From Oceanobacillus damuensis (GTDB lineage: Bacteria; Bacillota; Bacilli; Bacillales; Amphibacillaceae), in contig NZ_LQNF01000005.1 in NCBI RefSeq assembly GCF_001618145.1, positions 1-64,000 on the forward strand: a stretch of 64,000 bases of DNA. The letters run 5' to 3'. The notes below the pieces were generated by a model. The model did not search any database. It had not been told where the DNA came from and saw only the letters and a program-made list of their open reading frames with translations. Position numbers and translations under genes: made by a program. Below, in pieces: positions 61,745 to 64,000 of the stretch. Within the stretch, counting starts at the first letter, position 1. Every line of letters starts with the position of its first letter.

Positions 61745-63307
61745 TTATAAAGCCAGTTTCAATAAACTGTTTTCCGATGATACGGACGTTTCTTCTGTAA
61801 CATCGATATGGGCATATTCCTCTGTATTTGTAATGACGACTGATGTCGTGATGTCAAACCCAGATTTTTCAATGTTTTCCATATCGAATTCTAATAATAG
61901 ATTACCCTTTTTCACTTGATCCCCTTGCTTGACATGGACATTGAAAAATTGCCCATTCAGCTTCACTGTATCTATACCTACGTAAATTAAAATCTCTGCG
62001 CCATTGTTGGAAGTGATTCCAATCGCATGCTGTGTAGCGAATAAGGTCGTAACTTCACCATCCACAGGGGCGTAGACTTTCCCTTCTGCCGGTTGGATTG
62101 CAGCTCCTCTTCCGACTGTATTTGTAGCAAATAGCGGTTCATTCACTTCAGATAAAGGGATGACATTCCCTTTTAATGGACTGGAAACTGTTTCTGGCTT
62201 GATCACCTTCAGGTCAAAGGTATCATCATTTTTACTTTGAAAGCCAAGGACAAATGTAAAGGTTAATCCTAACACAAAGGCTGCTCCGGTTCCGACTAAA
62301 TGCTGACTGATAGGTGAGAAGGCAGGTATGGACAGTACACTTGGAAGTACAAAATCATTCATCACGACACCAAATGCTCCATTGATCGCCCCTCCGATTG
62401 CACCGGCAACAACGACATAAATAATCGTTTTTCTGTAGCGCAAGAGAATTCCGTAGTAAATTGCTTCTGTCGTACCAGCAAGTGCACCTGGCAGGATCCC
62501 GCTTGCGGCAAGTGACTTCAGTTCATTGTCTCTCGTTTTGAAAAATATGGCTATTGCGACCGCAATTTGAGCAAATACAGCTGGTGCTGCCATGCCGATA
62601 ATTGGATCAGGGCCATTTGCCAGGTTGGCAATAGCAAGTGGAATGATTGTCCAGTGCAATCCTGCAATGGTAAGGAATGTCCACGCACCGCCGAGAACCG
62701 CTCCTGCCAATAGGCCGCTTTTGTCACTAAGAAAAGTTATAATGGCACCAAGACCTTCTCCAACTAAATTTCCAAAAGGACCAAAGAAAAGCATCGTTAA
62801 TGGCACCAGGATAACCAAAGATATAAGCGGGTTGATAAACATTTGGATATCTTTATATATAATTCTTTTCAAAAACTTCTCTAACCCTGCATAAACAAAC
62901 ATTGCAATAAAAATCGGAAATACGGTTGAGGAATAGTCTGCCAAATTAACAGGTAGACCTAAAAAGCTGATTGTTTCGACACCCGCGTCGACAAGGTTAA
63001 TTATTTCAGGAGTTAAAAGAGCTGCTCCAATTGCTCCCCCGACATAGCCATTCCCGCCTAGCTTTATTGCGATTGAAATACCAAGAAAGACAGGAAGGAA
63101 ATAAAATATAGAATTCCCGGCAGCAGATAAAACAATATAGGTACCGCTTTCACTTGAAAGCCAGCCAAGCTGACTTAAGACAGATAAGGCTGCTTTTAAC
63201 AGACCTGCACCAGCAAGTACGCCAATGATTGGGGCAAAACTCCCGGAAATCACTTCGAGAACTTTAGAGAAGTTCGACTCTTTTTGTTCGACATCATTCT
63301 GACTCAT
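61745..63307 (-). CDS. PTS-like beta-glucoside EIIC-EIIA protein lacking EIIB and the EIIA phospho-His
   Basis: 520 aa. EIIC membrane domain (about 12-357, GSFAPIIGVLAGAGLLKAALSV at the start, GTTEAIYYGILLRYRKT with conserved Glu) is followed by an EIIA(Glc)-type domain (about 385-505: VYAPVDGEVTTLFATQHAIGI). Beta-glucoside permeases normally start with an EIIB domain of about 85 aa; it is absent. The EIIA phosphorylation-site His (ILIHVGIDTV in relatives) is Tyr442 here (ILIYVGIDTV, codon TAC at 61982-61984), while the second active-site His (His427) stays. It may therefore transport without phosphorylation. Start 63307 has AAAGGAAC upstream; ATG 63346 does not. Confidence 0.85.
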   Translation of the reverse strand: MSQNDVEQKESNFSKVLEVISGSFAPIIGVLAGAGLLKAALSVLSQLGWLSSESGTYIVLSAAGNSIFYFLPVFLGISIAIKLGGNGYVGGAIGAALLTPEIINLVDAGVETISFLGLPVNLADYSSTVFPIFIAMFVYAGLEKFLKRIIYKDIQMFINPLISLVILVPLTMLFFGPFGNLVGEGLGAIITFLSDKSGLLAGAVLGGAWTFLTIAGLHWTIIPLAIANLANGPDPIIGMAAPAVFAQIAVAIAIFFKTRDNELKSLAASGILPGALAGTTEAIYYGILLRYRKTIIYVVVAGAIGGAINGAFGVVMNDFVLPSVLSIPAFSPISQHLVGTGAAFVLGLTFTFVLGFQSKNDDTFDLKVIKPETVSSPLKGNVIPLSEVNEPLFATNTVGRGAAIQPAEGKVYAPVDGEVTTLFATQHAIGITSNNGAEILIYVGIDTVKLNGQFFNVHVKQGDQVKKGNLLLEFDMENIEKSGFDITTSVVITNTEEYAHIDVTEETSVSSENSLLKLAL

Positions 63308-63390
63308 TATAATGTTCCTTTCTTTTTTTCTTGAATGGAGATGCAAGAATTTCTGCTATGCTATTTTCTCCACTCAATTAATACGCTTAC

Positions 63391-63445
63391 AAATTAAATT
63401 GTATTATTTTCTGTGAAATACAATGGTAATAAATTAAATTGTATT
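63391..63445. promoter_or_regulatory. Operator-like array between transporter and divergent regulator
   Basis: AAATTAAATTGTATT occurs twice (63391-63405, 63431-63445), and the inverted word AATACAAT lies between (63417-63424), giving three ATTGTATT boxes about 20 nt apart. Likely binding sites for the divergently encoded regulator. Confidence 0.5.
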
Positions 63446-63566
63446 TTATTTTGAATATATCTCTATATTAAATTGATTTTTTGTTTATACATAGGATAAA
63501 ATTAACGTTAATCGGATAAAAACTACATATTTGACAAATTTCGCATTATGAAAGGAGATGATAATT

Positions 63567-64000
63567 GTGTACTCAAAAATAGTTTCTACTGCAATAAAGA
63601 TTTCACACCTTACGCAATTAAATACATATGTAGTTGATAAGAATGGAGATGTTGTCTACCACGACGCAAAAGTCTCCGTACCAGACTACATGCCCGGAGC
63701 TAAGCATATGGATGTCTTGGAGTTTTTTCATAAAATGAAAGAAACAAATCAAGTCTATACCTATATCAATCCTTGGGGACTATCCTATTTAGGTTATTCT
63801 TTTTTGGATCAGAGAGAATTTTACGCAATCATCATTGGCCCCTATTTTGAAGTAATTCCGGATATATACGGTTTAGTAATGCAATACAATCTCACCATTC
63901 AACAAAGCGCTGATTTAAGAAGTGTTATCGAAAAAGTAAACGTTGTAACCGCTGAGCAAATAAGCAGTTATGAGGCAGTGCTTCAGCTGTTTGACTCGAT
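63567..64000 (+). CDS. N-terminal part of a probable AraC-like regulator (cut by window end)
   Basis: GTG 63567 follows AAAGGAG by 9 nt and opens a frame that runs off the window (144 codons: YSKIVSTAIKISHLTQLNTYVVDKNGDVVYHD..., INPWGLSYLGYSFLDQREFYAIIIGPYFEV...). This region resembles the sensor part of AraC/YesN-type regulators of sugar operons. The HTH that would confirm it is outside. Divergent from the EIICA-GH3 operon, so it is its likely regulator. Confidence 0.6.
   Translation, partial: MYSKIVSTAIKISHLTQLNTYVVDKNGDVVYHDAKVSVPDYMPGAKHMDVLEFFHKMKETNQVYTYINPWGLSYLGYSFLDQREFYAIIIGPYFEVIPDIYGLVMQYNLTIQQSADLRSVIEKVNVVTAEQISSYEAVLQLFDS

Noticed and set aside
1-64000. tRNA, rRNA, intact transposase, phage or CRISPR-Cas genes
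   Set aside because: Looked for cloverleaf-like ends, transposase DDE motifs and Cas motifs; none seen.

Overview
The window is chromosomal DNA from a low-GC Gram-positive bacterium, most likely a Bacillaceae member of the Oceanobacillus/Virgibacillus/Lentibacillus kind. Supporting signs are strong GGAGG-type ribosome binding sites, frequent TTG and GTG starts, CcpA (cre) boxes, a TPP riboswitch over a B. subtilis-type thiamine-salvage operon, KtrB-, YumC-, YlmB- and TenA-like proteins, and several families of intergenic dyad repeats. No tRNA, rRNA, CRISPR array, phage or intact insertion sequence was seen.

Layout. 0-11 kb: mixed housekeeping and stress genes (CueP-like copper protein, K+ transporter, MDR-type reductase, HesB-like protein, CAP-domain protein, FAD oxidoreductase, M3 oligoendopeptidase), with two small degraded or tiny ORFs. 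11.4-17.8 kb: one tightly coupled minus-strand operon of PHP phosphoesterase, sugar-phosphate epimerase-like TIM barrel, SurE (in two frames), and a ferric/hexose-phosphate-type ABC importer (lipoprotein, fused permease, ATPase). It looks like an uptake and dephosphorylation module for a phosphorylated organic compound.

18.2-32.3 kb: a complete aromatic catabolic island in two minus-strand operons, each with a divergent regulator. The LysR-flanked operon encodes an SDR dehydrogenase, Rieske dioxygenase alpha and beta, a TrxR-like ferredoxin reductase, an extradiol dioxygenase, an ACMSD-like decarboxylase and a bacterial ferredoxin. The IclR-flanked operon encodes the lower meta-cleavage pathway: semialdehyde dehydrogenase, hydratase, acylating acetaldehyde dehydrogenase, aldolase, oxalocrotonate decarboxylase and tautomerase. 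Together they would turn a carboxylated aromatic ring into pyruvate and acetyl-CoA. Cre-type boxes lie in both divergent promoter regions.

32.3-43.7 kb: repeat-rich DNA, a DUF2935 protein, a very large secreted amylopullulanase (three CBM41-like modules and two GH13 catalytic domains) under cre-like sites, a MetX-like alpha/beta hydrolase, a decayed type I holin-like toxin locus, a DUF4256 protein and a small zinc-ribbon protein. 43.7-48.5 kb: thiamine-pyrimidine salvage operon (ylmB-tenA-thiZ-thiX-thiY) behind a TPP riboswitch. 48.7-59.3 kb: glycosyltransferase, MazG-like protein, heptad-repeat coiled-coil protein, a two-component system divergent from copC-copD, a prolyl 4-hydroxylase-like enzyme, a LURP-one-like protein, and a MerR-ABC exporter operon with a TipAL-like promoter.

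59.5-64 kb: a cytosolic GH3 beta-glucosidase and a PTS-like EIICA transporter, with the start of a divergent regulator at the edge. The transporter lacks an EIIB domain, and its EIIA domain has Tyr where the phosphorylated His should be. This fits a sugar permease that does not phosphorylate its substrate, and it is the strongest candidate here for an undescribed system. The in-frame -1 slippery heptamer inside surE is the second.
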